Positions 1 through 7,361 of a stretch of DNA of 26,699 nt are shown in pieces; the first letter of the stretch is position 1, and every line of letters starts with the position of its first letter. This stretch comes from Lachnospiraceae bacterium UBA7110 (lineage in GTDB: Bacteria; Bacillota; Clostridia; Lachnospirales; Lachnospiraceae). The DNA is taken from NCBI GenBank assembly GCA_002492295.1, contig DKYC01000040.1, positions 528 to 27,226 of the forward strand, given 5' to 3'. A program made the position numbers and the translations under genes. Below the pieces are notes generated by a model, which saw only the letters and a list, made by a program, of their open reading frames with translations, did not search any database and was not told the DNA's origin.

Positions 1-1032
1 TTGCAGTTCATCACGGTCAACAATTAAAATGATTGTCGGTGATCCAATTTCCGGTATATCTGTACAACGAAGTGCAAGCTGACGGGCAAGAAAAGCCATA
101 GTGTATGTTTTCCCACATCCCGTCGCACCGAAGTACGTTCCTCCTTTACCGGTTTTGGTGGCAACAGAATTTACTATACTTTGCTTTAGTAATCTTGCTG
201 CAAAAAATTGTGGATATCGACACACGATTTCTCTCTCATCACTGTCGTAAATACTGTCTTGAAAATAGATATAATCTCTAAAAATCTCCAAGAATCGTTC
301 CGGTGCATATACACCCTTTACCATCGTTTCTGTTTCTTCAAAAGGCATAGTAGATACTTTATCTCCATCATTTACACGTCTCCATGCATAAAAATGCTCA
401 TAAGGAGTACGGACTGTTCCAAGTCTTGTTTTCACACCATCTGAAATGCAAGCCAGAGGACAGTAATGCAAAAGATGTGGAATATCCCGCCAATAACGAA
501 TATTTATTTGCTCCCACGCATGATAAATGGTCGCATTGGCATCAGCAGGATTTTTCAATTCAATAATGCATAACGGCATCCCATTTACAAACAAAAGCAC
601 ATCCGGTCTGCGATTTTGTTTCTGACCGTTGTTTGTATATTCTACTGTAAACTGATTTACCACGCGGAATATATTCTTGTCCGGGTTTTCAAAATCAATG
701 AGTGGTATCATTTTCGCCAGACCGTCTTGCGGTGTAAACTGAACGCCATCAACCATCCAAGCATATACTTTGTGCAAAGTAGCAAAGTCACTTTCACTTC
801 CTACAAGGCGGACATTATCAAAAATCTGCGTAACTTCATCTTCGGTTAAGTCTGGATTTGTATCAGCTATGAACTTCTTGAAATCATCAGCAATCAGTAC
901 ATCTCTTTTGGTTACACGAGAGATATTATTGCCGGAAGAATATATCCAGCCCTCAGCCTCCAAAAATCCAATGAAGGCATATTCATATTCTGATTCACAA
1001 TAACGACTATTAAATTCTTTTAATCCAGCCAT
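1..1032 (-). CDS. hsdR: Type I restriction enzyme R subunit HsdR, N-terminal part (cut by window edge)
   Basis: This open frame of 344 codons starts with ATG at 1032 and runs off the left edge without a stop, so only the N-terminal third or so of the protein is visible. The R subunit supplies the nuclease and ATP-driven DNA translocase of a type I restriction complex. A nuclease core is visible: RPDVLLF (D144) followed by CIIELKNP (E158, K160), the D-ExK pattern. A Walker A motif, GATGCGKT, lies near residues 302-309, followed by the motif Ia-like IILIVDRDEL at the very edge. The start is supported by GAGGAGG eight bases upstream, inside the end of hsdS. It begins three bases after the hsdS stop, so the two are probably translationally coupled. 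Whether the C-terminal part is intact cannot be judged here. Confidence 0.95.
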   Translation of the reverse strand, partial: MAGLKEFNSRYCESEYEYAFIGFLEAEGWIYSSGNNISRVTKRDVLIADDFKKFIADTNPDLTEDEVTQIFDNVRLVGSESDFATLHKVYAWMVDGVQFTPQDGLAKMIPLIDFENPDKNIFRVVNQFTVEYTNNGQKQNRRPDVLLFVNGMPLCIIELKNPADANATIYHAWEQINIRYWRDIPHLLHYCPLACISDGVKTRLGTVRTPYEHFYAWRRVNDGDKVSTMPFEETETMVKGVYAPERFLEIFRDYIYFQDSIYDSDEREIVCRYPQFFAARLLKQSIVNSVATKTGKGGTYFGATGCGKTYTMAFLARQLALRCTDIPEIGSPTIILIVDRDELQ

Positions 1033-1035
1033 AGA

Positions 1036-2163
1036 TTACGCCTCCTCTGTTTTTCTTGCCTCTTCGATAGAGCCTTTAATAAGTATCGGGCAGATATCTT
1101 TTATTTGTGCTTTGAGTTTTTCGTTGATTTCTCTCCGCACATTGTATGCAGCGTATATTTCTACGATAGCTTTTTGAACCTTTAATTCTGGAATAGGTAT
1201 TTCTATTTCATAAAACCGATCCATATCCAAATTTGTCCTGATACTTGCATCACTCATAAACCAGCCAAGTCGGTCAACTTCTTTACGAGAAAACCACATC
1301 ATTACATATTCAGAAAGAACGGTATCATCTTTTATCTCTAAGACTGTGTATGCGGGGGAAATAATGATTGATTCTTCTTTATTGTATAGAGCTATTCGTA
1401 TACACTCATCTCGCCCTGTCTGCATCCCTGAGAATGCAAACTGCCCCTTTCGGACCACCTTATATTTAGTTAGATTGACATCATACGTATTCGCAACTGA
1501 TGGCATAAACTGTTTTGTGATGTTAATACCCTGAACATCCGTTATTGAACCATCTGTATTACGACAATCAATTTCTTTAAGGATTGAGCCAACTGTTTTT
1601 TTATTAGCTTTGTGTTTATACTCATCAATTAGGGTCTCAAATGAAAGCTTCAAATCCTCCAACCCACGCTCATAGCTTTGCTGATTCATAAACATAGCAT
1701 TGTAGACATCTACATATTTTTTCTGAATCAAAAGCGATGGGAGTTCTAACTCAATATCACAAAATACTTCCCAATCTAGGTTCGATCGAATACTGCCATC
1801 ACTACAGAATGCACCATACCTATCTTTCTCTCTGGATAAAAATTTCATAAAAAAGTAGATTGGAAGGACAACATCCGTTGCCGTAACTTCAAAAGTAGTG
1901 TAAGCAGGTGAAATCAAAATGGGCTTATCGTTATCATACATACTTATTCTGATACATTCATCTCTACCAGTTTGCATACCACTATAAACAAAGTAATTTT
2001 TTCTGACGACTTTATACTTCGTTTCATCAAGTCCTTCCGTATTTGCGACCGTAGGCATAAATTCCTTGTTGATATTGATGCCGTAGAATTCTCTATATCC
2101 AAAGCTATTTCTTTCATCAACAACTGTTACCAATTGCCTTATTTTATATTTAGTCAATGCCAT
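1036..2163 (-). CDS. hsdS: Type I restriction specificity subunit HsdS with two look-alike target recognition domains
   Basis: The S subunit reads the DNA target and docks the M and R subunits. The chosen start (ATG at 2163, peptide MALTKYKIRQ) gives 375 residues and has AGGGGG seven bases upstream; an ATG at 2184 lacks this. It overlaps the hsdM stop by 14 bases. Two target recognition domains are visible, about residues 28-157 and 212-340, separated by a helical conserved region (about 158-211) and followed by a second helical segment. Both domains carry the same signature (GINI.K.FMP.VANT, then TKYKVVRK, then GMQTGRDECIRI). About 34 of the first 47 residues agree by eye. Typical HsdS proteins have two different domains that read two different half-sites, so this one should read two similar half-sites. 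The exact recognition sequence cannot be told from the protein alone. Confidence 0.95.
   Translation of the reverse strand: MALTKYKIRQLVTVVDERNSFGYREFYGININKEFMPTVANTEGLDETKYKVVRKNYFVYSGMQTGRDECIRISMYDNDKPILISPAYTTFEVTATDVVLPIYFFMKFLSREKDRYGAFCSDGSIRSNLDWEVFCDIELELPSLLIQKKYVDVYNAMFMNQQSYERGLEDLKLSFETLIDEYKHKANKKTVGSILKEIDCRNTDGSITDVQGINITKQFMPSVANTYDVNLTKYKVVRKGQFAFSGMQTGRDECIRIALYNKEESIIISPAYTVLEIKDDTVLSEYVMMWFSRKEVDRLGWFMSDASIRTNLDMDRFYEIEIPIPELKVQKAIVEIYAAYNVRREINEKLKAQIKDICPILIKGSIEEARKTEEA
1144..1530 (-). repeat. HsdS target recognition domain, copy 2
   Basis: This is the C-terminal target recognition domain of hsdS, aligned end to end with copy 1 (1693-2082). It shares the GINI, VANT, KYKVVRK and GMQTGRDECIRI blocks. 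Divergence is larger in the second half, where the first copy has FLSREKDRYG and this one has FSRKEVDRLG. Confidence 0.8.
1693..2082 (-). repeat. HsdS target recognition domain, copy 1
   Basis: This is the N-terminal target recognition domain of hsdS. At the protein level it is a close relative of the second domain at 1144-1530. The shared blocks are GINI, FMP.VANT, TKYKVVRK and GMQTGRDECIRI near the start, then ISPAYT and SIR.NLD later. The nucleotide sequences have clearly diverged, so this is not a fresh duplication. Confidence 0.8.
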
Positions 2164-3757
2164 ATCCAATCCCCCTAAATGCATCTTCCAGCATCTGCTG
2201 GGATTTCTTTTCCTGCCTCATAATCTCTTTCATTTCTGTCTGGATACGAACCATTTCCTTTTCATAGTCAATCTCTAAATCATGGTCAATAAACTCGATA
2301 TATTTGCTCGGTGTAAGTGTCCAGCCTTTGTATTCAATCTCAGAAATTTCTACACTTCGATAAAGTTCAGGCACTTCATAATTCGCACCGTCAGTACCTT
2401 CGTTCTGCCATGTATGGTATATGTCAGCTGCTCTTTCAATCTGCTCTGTTACTAAGCGTACCTTCTTTTTGTTTTCACCCTTAACAGCATTTTCCCTCCA
2501 CCCACGCAAATCCATGAAAAGTATTTCATGCTCACGATTACGAAGATTTCTTCCGTGGTATTTACCACCTTTTTTATTTCGATTCAAAATCCAAAGAGTA
2601 ACACTGATATCTGTAGTGATAAATAACTCTCTCGGAAGTACGATAATCGCTTCCACCTTATCATTCTGAATCAGTTTTTTACGGATTTCTAAAGTGTCAC
2701 TATCGTTCAATGCACCATTCGCAAGAAGAAACCCTGCAACACCATCCGCTTTTTTCAAATGGGAAAGCATATGTAAAATCCAAGCATAATTTGCATTGCT
2801 TTCCGGTGGTGTTTGATAGTCCGTCCAACGAGGATCATTTTTCAGATTATCATTATACCAACCTTTCAGATTAAAGGGCGGATTTGCCATGATATAGTTG
2901 AAATACAATCCTTTGTGCAAATCATGGGTAAAGGAAGAATCATTTGTTTCTCCAAGATTGTGACTAAGCCCACGAAGTGCAAGGTTCATTTTGGCAAGAC
3001 GATAGGTTGCCGCATCCTTTTCCTGTCCGTAAATATTGATTTTATTGATATCACCCTGTTTGGCTTTGACAAGTTCAGCACTTTGTATGAACATACCTCC
3101 GGAACCGCAGCAAGGGTCATATAAAGTACCGTCATATGGTTCTATCATCGTTGCAATCAACTGCACAACATCATGAGGAGTATAAAATTCTCCTTCTTCC
3201 TTTGTTGCATTCACCGCAAATTCTTTTAGGAAATACTCATAAACACGACCAATAAGGTCTTTTTCTTCCCCAAATGCTTTATGACTGATTTTATTGACTT
3301 CGTCCACAAGCTTCTTTATATCATTCGGAGCAAGGTTACGAGTGGTAAATGTACCTTCAATAAAACATCCTTTCAAATCTTTTGAACCTGTTGCAATGCT
3401 ATGAAGAGCTGTATCAAGTGCAACATTAAGTCCCGGTGCAGGTGTATTAATGATGGTTGACCACCTTGCTTCAGGTGGCAGATTATATGTTCCATCTGTA
3501 AAAGTAGCATCATCAAAGAATGCCGCTCTAATATTTTCATCTTCTGGATCTAACCCCTGTTCTACAAGTGTTTGCTTAAGTTTATCCATTCCATCTTCAT
3601 ACTTTTCTCCAATAAAACGTAAAAATACAAGTGTAAGCATCATATCACGTTTTTCAAAAAAAGAACCTGAGTTACGTGCAGCTCTCAATATATCTCTACA
3701 GTTAAATAAAATATTATCTATGTTGATTGTCTTTTCAACAGTTTTCTTCTTTGCCAT
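2150..3757 (-). CDS. hsdM: Type I restriction-modification N6-adenine methyltransferase HsdM
   Basis: HsdM is the methylation subunit; with HsdS it protects host DNA by methylating adenines in the target. The chosen start is ATG at 3757 (MAKKKTVEK), giving 535 residues. It begins just after the regulator's stop and has GGGAAG nine bases upstream; an in-frame ATG at 3790 would overlap the regulator and has no better site. An N-terminal helical HsdM domain (about residues 10-150) precedes the methyltransferase fold. The S-adenosylmethionine motif DPCCGSGGMF begins at about residue 214 and the catalytic NPPF at about residue 292. The length is usual for the family. It sits in the order regulator, M, S, R with overlaps or gaps of only a few bases, so it is one operon. 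Confidence 0.96.
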   Translation of the reverse strand: MAKKKTVEKTINIDNILFNCRDILRAARNSGSFFEKRDMMLTLVFLRFIGEKYEDGMDKLKQTLVEQGLDPEDENIRAAFFDDATFTDGTYNLPPEARWSTIINTPAPGLNVALDTALHSIATGSKDLKGCFIEGTFTTRNLAPNDIKKLVDEVNKISHKAFGEEKDLIGRVYEYFLKEFAVNATKEEGEFYTPHDVVQLIATMIEPYDGTLYDPCCGSGGMFIQSAELVKAKQGDINKINIYGQEKDAATYRLAKMNLALRGLSHNLGETNDSSFTHDLHKGLYFNYIMANPPFNLKGWYNDNLKNDPRWTDYQTPPESNANYAWILHMLSHLKKADGVAGFLLANGALNDSDTLEIRKKLIQNDKVEAIIVLPRELFITTDISVTLWILNRNKKGGKYHGRNLRNREHEILFMDLRGWRENAVKGENKKKVRLVTEQIERAADIYHTWQNEGTDGANYEVPELYRSVEISEIEYKGWTLTPSKYIEFIDHDLEIDYEKEMVRIQTEMKEIMRQEKKSQQMLEDAFRGIGYGID

Positions 3758-3758
3758 G

Positions 3759-3980
3759 TTACTTTTCTTCCCTTTCCTCATCTGGAACAAATTCCATGAT
3801 ATCCTCTATATTACAATGAAGCACATTACATACTTTCTCTAGTGTAGCTGTACTCACATGCTCATTCTTACCTAATTTTGCTAGTGCATTTGTTGTGATA
3901 CCAGCCCTGTCTCTAAGGTCAACTTTCATCATATTTTCATCTATCAGACGTTTCCATAATTTGTTGTATCTAATTGCCAT
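3759..3980 (-). CDS. Small XRE/Cro-type helix-turn-helix regulator
   Basis: This 73-residue protein is almost entirely one helix-turn-helix domain of the XRE/Cro class. The helices run from about residue 5 to 62 (RLIDENMMKVDLRDRAGI, then TNALAKLGKNEHVSTATLEKVCNVLHC). A short acidic tail, PDEEREEK, follows. GGAAGGG lies seven bases before the ATG. It is the first gene of the restriction operon and its stop is next to the hsdM start. By position it is likely to control expression of the restriction-modification genes, like the C proteins of type II systems, though this is inference. A strong promoter lies just upstream (4027-4055), with a short palindrome (4063-4075) that could be its operator. 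Confidence 0.85.
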   Translation of the reverse strand: MAIRYNKLWKRLIDENMMKVDLRDRAGITTNALAKLGKNEHVSTATLEKVCNVLHCNIEDIMEFVPDEEREEK

Positions 3981-4026
3981 TGTTAATCCCTTCCGTGACG
4001 TTACAACTATTTATCATGTCGTTTTT

Positions 4027-4055
4027 ATTATACCATCAAAACATTTCTCTTTCAA
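4027..4055 (-). promoter_or_regulatory. Promoter of the XRE-hsdM-hsdS-hsdR operon
   Basis: The minus strand has a -35 TTGAAA (4055-4050), a 17-base spacer and a perfect -10 TATAAT (4032-4027), placed about 47 bases before the regulator's start codon. This is a near-consensus housekeeping sigma-A promoter. It is the only good promoter seen between the relaxase and the restriction operon. Confidence 0.75.
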
Positions 4056-4135
4056 CTTAAAATTGATTTTTTCAACCTATCCAACTTATGTAAACCGTAA
4101 AGTGAAATTTTAAATTCCAGTTTTTCACGTTCCAC
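4052..4135 (-). CDS. Possible 27-residue small ORF with a strong ribosome binding site
   Basis: A GTG-started frame of 27 codons (beginning VEREKLEFKISLYG, ending KKSILS) lies between the relaxase and the regulator. GGAGG stands five bases before the GTG, which is as good as any site in the window. Its stop lies on the -35 box of the restriction operon promoter. No function is recognised, and no convincing promoter of its own was found. It could be a leader peptide or a chance frame, since the region is short and AT-rich. Confidence 0.25.
   Translation of the reverse strand: MEREKLEFKISLYGLHKLDRLKKSILS
4063..4075. promoter_or_regulatory. Possible operator palindrome upstream of the restriction operon promoter
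   Basis: The 13-base palindrome TTGATTTTTTCAA (arms TTGA/TCAA) sits eight bases upstream of the -35 box. The heptamer GTTGAAA occurs here and again over the -35 box, 20 bases apart, which is two turns of the helix. That arrangement would suit a dimeric helix-turn-helix protein such as the adjacent XRE regulator. The motif is AT-rich and short, so chance cannot be excluded. Confidence 0.3.
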
Positions 4136-4153
4136 ATAAACCTCCACATAAAC
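4131..4153. repeat. Tandem 12-base repeat
   Basis: TCCACATAAAC occurs twice (4131-4141 and 4143-4153) with one base between, a period of 12. On the minus strand each copy reads GTTTATGTGGA, so the repeat supplies the GGAGG and the GTG of the small ORF at 4052-4135. It may be a duplication or a protein binding site. Confidence 0.5.
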
Positions 4154-4182
4154 TTCACTTATACAACCCAACAAAAACATAA

Positions 4183-4216
4183 TGGACAAATATTTTAATC
4201 AATAAATATCTGTCCA
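4183..4216 (-). terminator. Probable terminator after the relaxase gene
   Basis: The arms 4183-4195 and 4204-4216 form a 13-bp stem with one G-T type mismatch (TGGACAGATATTT paired with AAATATTTGTCCA) around an eight-base loop. On the minus strand it is followed by a T-rich stretch, TTATGTTTTTGTT. It lies 29 bases past the relaxase stop, so it probably ends the mobC-relaxase transcript. The stem is AT-rich and moderately strong. Confidence 0.6.
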
Positions 4217-4244
4217 AACCGTCAATAGGCAACAATTATTCTAT

Positions 4245-6188
4245 TTATCTGCTCCTATTCCATCGCTTTTCATTGCTATGATAGTCAACCTTTTGTAGTT
4301 CATCCGACTGCTTTTTCTCCGTCACATCCACAACACTCATATAATCATCATACAGCTCCGAACTGTACATTTTCACATTAAGCTCTTTCAACACCAATGA
4401 ATGAAGCTTCATATCTGCCTGTAAATCATCAATTGAAAACCGGAACAACTCTGCTTTTACTTTTACCGGCACATTGTCATATTTTCCATAATTATCACGA
4501 ATGGATTTTGCAATCACTTTTGCTTGTTCTTCAACAGTTAATGCTCTTTCAATAACCCGCTCAACCACAACTGCATCCTCTACTGCTGATTTAACTACCA
4601 GATTTTCCTGAACCACAATATTTTCTGTAACATCCAGCTCAAAATTCTGCTCATTATCAGTTGCTGTTTCTGCTACAAAATTCTGAACACTTTCAACTGA
4701 TTCCACATGCATAGCAATTTCACGTTCCACTTTTTCATTGAATTCCTCAAAAGACAAAATCGGTTCTTTTACCTGTTTCAGGGTAAGCACTGATATCTTC
4801 CGATACCTCAATTCTTCCAAATAATCCAGATAATCCCATTTATTCGGATATACCGAATTATCAATATTATCTAATGCCTCCTTCCACAGTTTACCTGCCC
4901 TCTCGCTGATTGCCTCCTGCATTTTCTCAATCTGTTTCTGCTCAAATTCTTTTTTTGTCAGAATCGGCGCAGACAACTCATCCATTGTCTTGGAATCATA
5001 ATCCGTTATCTTTTCTCCCATCAAATAATCCGCATAATCAGCATTCCAAGCATCTGAATCAGCATTAGCCATAAAATACTCAAACCTGATATCCTCACGC
5101 TCAAAAGCTAGTTTTTTCTTCTTTTCGGATAATTCGGCTTTTCTATTCTGTTCTGCCTTCTCTAATACAGCTTTTTTCTCTGCTTCAATTCTTGCTTTCT
5201 CCCTTGCCTCTGCTTCTGCTTCTGCCTTAGCTTTCGCCTCTGCAATCCGCATAGCTTTTGCTCTTGCATTTTCTTCTGCAATCTTCTTGTCTTCAATAGT
5301 AGCCTTCTCTTTTACAGCAACATCAATACGCTCGATTAATTCCGCTTTCCCATATCCATCTCCCAACTTATTACCACGAATACCACGCTTCGTATCCGGC
5401 ATAGTAAATGTGACCGTTTTATCTGTTACACGGATATTCCAGCCATAGATATTTGTCAGACATTCCACCAGCTGTTCAAAGGATTTTACTGCCGGTATCA
5501 GCTTATCAAGCGTATTTCTTATCATATCTCTATTGGAAGTTGCACCAATACCATCTTTTGCATTTAAATTCATCATACGCTTTTCTACCCAGTAATCATC
5601 CCGGTGCTTCTTTGTAAGAAGATCCACCTGTTCATATCCCTGAAGCAGACATTTTCTCATTATCCACTTCTTGGCATGGTGCATCATCCTTCCTGTACTT
5701 CTGTGCTTACATCCCTGCTTCCACTCGCATGGCTTATAATGCCACTTTTCCTGCACTCCTGCATACTTTCTTACAGAATTTAATACGATATGCACATGCA
5801 TGTTTTTACTGCCATGATGACCATCCGGATGTGCCGCAATCACTGCCTGATGCCCCGGTGCAAAAACAGACAGCCACTCTTTTCCAAATTCAAGTGCTTC
5901 CTCCATCGTTATCGTATCTGTCGGATCAAATGATATAATATAATGGTGTGCTTTTACATCCTTCACAGCATTATTTTTACCATAAAATCGGTTTGTCTCA
6001 ATACATTCTGCTCCAAATGTATCTGCCTCACAGTTAATGCCCTCAATCAGATACTCCCCCCGTTCCATAATCCTGCCCTTTTCATCAAGAACAGGTTCAT
6101 TTGTGTATTCATCAAACTGGCATGTCAAATATTCCACTGCAGAAGAATAATACCGGTTCTTAATTGGAATGTGCTTTAATATCGCCAT
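4245..6188 (-). CDS. Mobilisation relaxase (MobA/VirD2-type, relaxase family PF03432)
   Basis: The relaxase nicks one strand at oriT, stays covalently bound through a tyrosine, and leads the strand into a recipient using another element's transfer channel. The 647-residue protein has the relaxase domain in its first 250 or so residues. Candidate catalytic tyrosines are Y13, Y14 and Y20. H81-H82 begin HHYIISFDP, and the metal-binding block H120, H124, H131, H133 lies in HPDGHHG and MHVHIVLNS. Residues about 300-370 are a long charged helix rich in Ala, Glu, Lys and Arg, probably coiled coil. The C-terminal half is unrecognised and acidic. The start is ATG at 6188, four bases after the mobC stop. 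No type IV secretion or coupling protein genes are seen nearby, so the element is mobilisable, not self-transmissible, as far as this window shows. Confidence 0.93.
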   Translation of the reverse strand: MAILKHIPIKNRYYSSAVEYLTCQFDEYTNEPVLDEKGRIMERGEYLIEGINCEADTFGAECIETNRFYGKNNAVKDVKAHHYIISFDPTDTITMEEALEFGKEWLSVFAPGHQAVIAAHPDGHHGSKNMHVHIVLNSVRKYAGVQEKWHYKPCEWKQGCKHRSTGRMMHHAKKWIMRKCLLQGYEQVDLLTKKHRDDYWVEKRMMNLNAKDGIGATSNRDMIRNTLDKLIPAVKSFEQLVECLTNIYGWNIRVTDKTVTFTMPDTKRGIRGNKLGDGYGKAELIERIDVAVKEKATIEDKKIAEENARAKAMRIAEAKAKAEAEAEAREKARIEAEKKAVLEKAEQNRKAELSEKKKKLAFEREDIRFEYFMANADSDAWNADYADYLMGEKITDYDSKTMDELSAPILTKKEFEQKQIEKMQEAISERAGKLWKEALDNIDNSVYPNKWDYLDYLEELRYRKISVLTLKQVKEPILSFEEFNEKVEREIAMHVESVESVQNFVAETATDNEQNFELDVTENIVVQENLVVKSAVEDAVVVERVIERALTVEEQAKVIAKSIRDNYGKYDNVPVKVKAELFRFSIDDLQADMKLHSLVLKELNVKMYSSELYDDYMSVVDVTEKKQSDELQKVDYHSNEKRWNRSR

Positions 6189-6192
6189 TTAA

Positions 6193-6600
6193 TCACCCGC
6201 TTTCTTTTCTGCTTGCTGTATTACCGTGCTTCTTTTTATATTTCTTGCCACAGGCTACATCCTCAAGTGCCGGTAAGATGCGGAATTTTAAATCCACAAG
6301 CTCCCTACAGGTCTCTTTGATTTCTCCTATGAAACTATCCAAAAGAAATCCCTGATTGACATACTTTGCAATCTGATTCAAATTAGAACCAATCTTTCCA
6401 AGCTGCATGGAATACTCTTGTAAAAGTGTGGTGTCTCCATAGCTGGGAAGTCGTCTTCCAAGTGCACTTCTCCTGATAAATTCTGATGTGGTAATCCCTG
6501 CCTTTCTTGCTTTTTGTTCTATTTGTGCTTTTTCCTCTGCTGATATACGAAGCTCCATTCGTGTCATTGAAACTTTCTTTTTATCTGTCTCCTTCTTCAT
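6193..6600 (-). CDS. mobC: Relaxosome accessory protein MobC
   Basis: MobC proteins bind near oriT and help the relaxase open and nick the DNA. The protein is 135 residues from the chosen ATG at 6600 (MKKETDKKK), which has AGGAA ten bases upstream; an in-frame GTG at 6642 has no ribosome binding site. It opens with a lysine-rich stretch and a ribbon-helix-helix segment (RMELRISAEEKAQIEQKA, then GITTSEFIRRSAL). The hallmark NLNQIAKYVN follows near residue 80-90, matching the MobC family (PF05713). It lies directly upstream of the relaxase, four bases apart, the usual order. The start could also be a later methionine in MTRMELR. Confidence 0.9.
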   Translation of the reverse strand: MKKETDKKKVSMTRMELRISAEEKAQIEQKARKAGITTSEFIRRSALGRRLPSYGDTTLLQEYSMQLGKIGSNLNQIAKYVNQGFLLDSFIGEIKETCRELVDLKFRILPALEDVACGKKYKKKHGNTASRKESG

Positions 6601-6846
6601 AAATTCATCATTCCTTCCCTGTTTTTCATAAAAAGCAGGCACACAAGCCTTTTATCTGGCTCACATCTCTGCTCGTTAAAAATCTGCTATTTACTTTTTA
6701 TGCCGGATACAGCAATGTCTTTCGCCGTCGCTTACGCTCCTCCCTCCGGTCTACGCTCACTCCCCTATGGTCGCTCACGGATAACTCGCTTTGCTCGTGA
6801 TACACTCCACTCCGTTTCGTGAATATCGTAAACAAAGAAATGTTCC

Positions 6847-6880
6847 TGCACCACTAATCAGGCTATTCGCCAGTGGTGCA
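6847..6880. repeat. Inverted repeat 1 of the candidate oriT region
   Basis: TGCACCACT (6847-6855) and AGTGGTGCA (6872-6880) form a perfect 9-bp inverted repeat around a 16-base spacer. There is no T-tract on either side, so a role as a protein binding site or oriT hairpin is more likely than termination. Confidence 0.6.
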
Positions 6881-6972
6881 CAACAGCTACACATTCCATA
6901 AGAAACGGCTACACCCTTTCTCCGTTAGAAATATGCAGCTTTCTTTTAGAAGTTTTCTCATTCACGCTGCAA

Positions 6973-6988
6973 GCCGACCAAAGTCGGC
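6973..6988. repeat. Inverted repeat 2 of the candidate oriT region
   Basis: GCCGAC and GTCGGC form a perfect 6-bp GC-rich stem with a four-base loop (CAAA). It is compact and lacks a T-tract. Confidence 0.5.
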
Positions 6989-7019
6989 AACTGCTCCATT
7001 AAAGTCGCAATTAGTAGAG

Positions 7020-7053
7020 CAAGTTCCGCCCTGTGTGTACAGGGCAGAACTTG
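7020..7053. repeat. Inverted repeat 3 of the candidate oriT region, long hairpin
   Basis: Arms 7020-7034 and 7039-7053 pair at 14 of 15 positions around the four-base loop GTGT, making the strongest hairpin in the region. It directly abuts inverted repeat 4, so the two form a tandem cruciform. A long hairpin next to a relaxase operon is typical of oriT, but single-strand origin or regulatory roles are possible. Confidence 0.6.
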
Positions 7054-7074
7054 TTGGGGATTTGACATCCCCAA
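7054..7074. repeat. Inverted repeat 4 of the candidate oriT region
   Basis: TTGGGGAT (7054-7061) and ATCCCCAA (7067-7074) form a perfect 8-bp stem with the loop TTGAC. It starts at the base after inverted repeat 3 ends. Confidence 0.6.
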
Positions 7075-7093
7075 GCCCCAGCTTGCTCCCGCA

Positions 7094-7143
7094 TAAGACG
7101 AGAAAAAGCAACCAACTCATCGTTGACTGCTTTTTCTGTCTTA
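7094..7143 (-). terminator. Probable terminator after the parB-parM operon
   Basis: AGAAAAAGCA (7101-7110) and TGCTTTTTCT (7128-7137) pair perfectly. The stem extends outward through TAAGAC/GTCTTA past one bulged base, and inward with CAAC/GTTG. The symmetric A- and T-runs give a T-rich arm on both strands, so it could act in both directions. It lies about 220 bases beyond the ParR-like gene and so could end the partition operon's transcript. Confidence 0.5.
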
Positions 7144-7185
7144 CGCTTTGAAATTGTACTATTAGCTATATTTAGAACCAGACTT

Positions 7186-7259
7186 TGTAGCTGATTTCCA
7201 TAATAATCTGTATTTGTTTCTGCGCCGGCTACATTATTTTGCTGCCATGTAGCTGATTT
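7186..7259. repeat. Repeated TGTAGCTGATTT words; possible centromere-like or regulatory site
   Basis: TGTAGCTGATTT occurs at 7186-7197 and 7248-7259, 62 bases apart. GCTACAT at 7228-7234 is an inverted copy that pairs with ATGTAGC at 7247-7253. Such short repeats next to parM and parR genes could be the binding site of the adaptor, but only two and a half copies are visible. Confidence 0.3.
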
Positions 7260-7361
7260 TAAAACATTTGCTATACAATACAGATAACATGCATATTTTC
7301 GACTTCATAACAGTCACGATTCAGTTACATTTCCTTCATTCTTAACTATTATTAGTCTATA

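Larger units (their letters stand above)
6643..7361. other. Non-coding region dense in inverted repeats; candidate oriT
   Basis: No credible gene is seen in these roughly 720 bases. From 6721 to 6830 there are repeated GAGCG-type short words on the minus strand (TGAGCG, GGAGCGTAAGCG). From 6847 to 7143 there are five separate hairpins, listed individually. From 7143 to 7361 there are repeats of TGTAGCTGATTT. The position directly upstream of mobC and the relaxase is where oriT usually lies for this kind of mobilisation module. The nick site itself was not identified. Confidence 0.5.

Noticed and set aside
6962..7120. A 52-codon minus-strand frame (MSWLLFLVLCG...) in the candidate oriT region
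   Set aside because: It has no ribosome binding site and its codons are made up of the arms of the hairpins, so base pairing rather than coding explains the sequence.
6873..7151. A 92-codon plus-strand frame over the same hairpins
   Set aside because: No ribosome binding site, no family resemblance, and the wrong strand for every other gene of the element.
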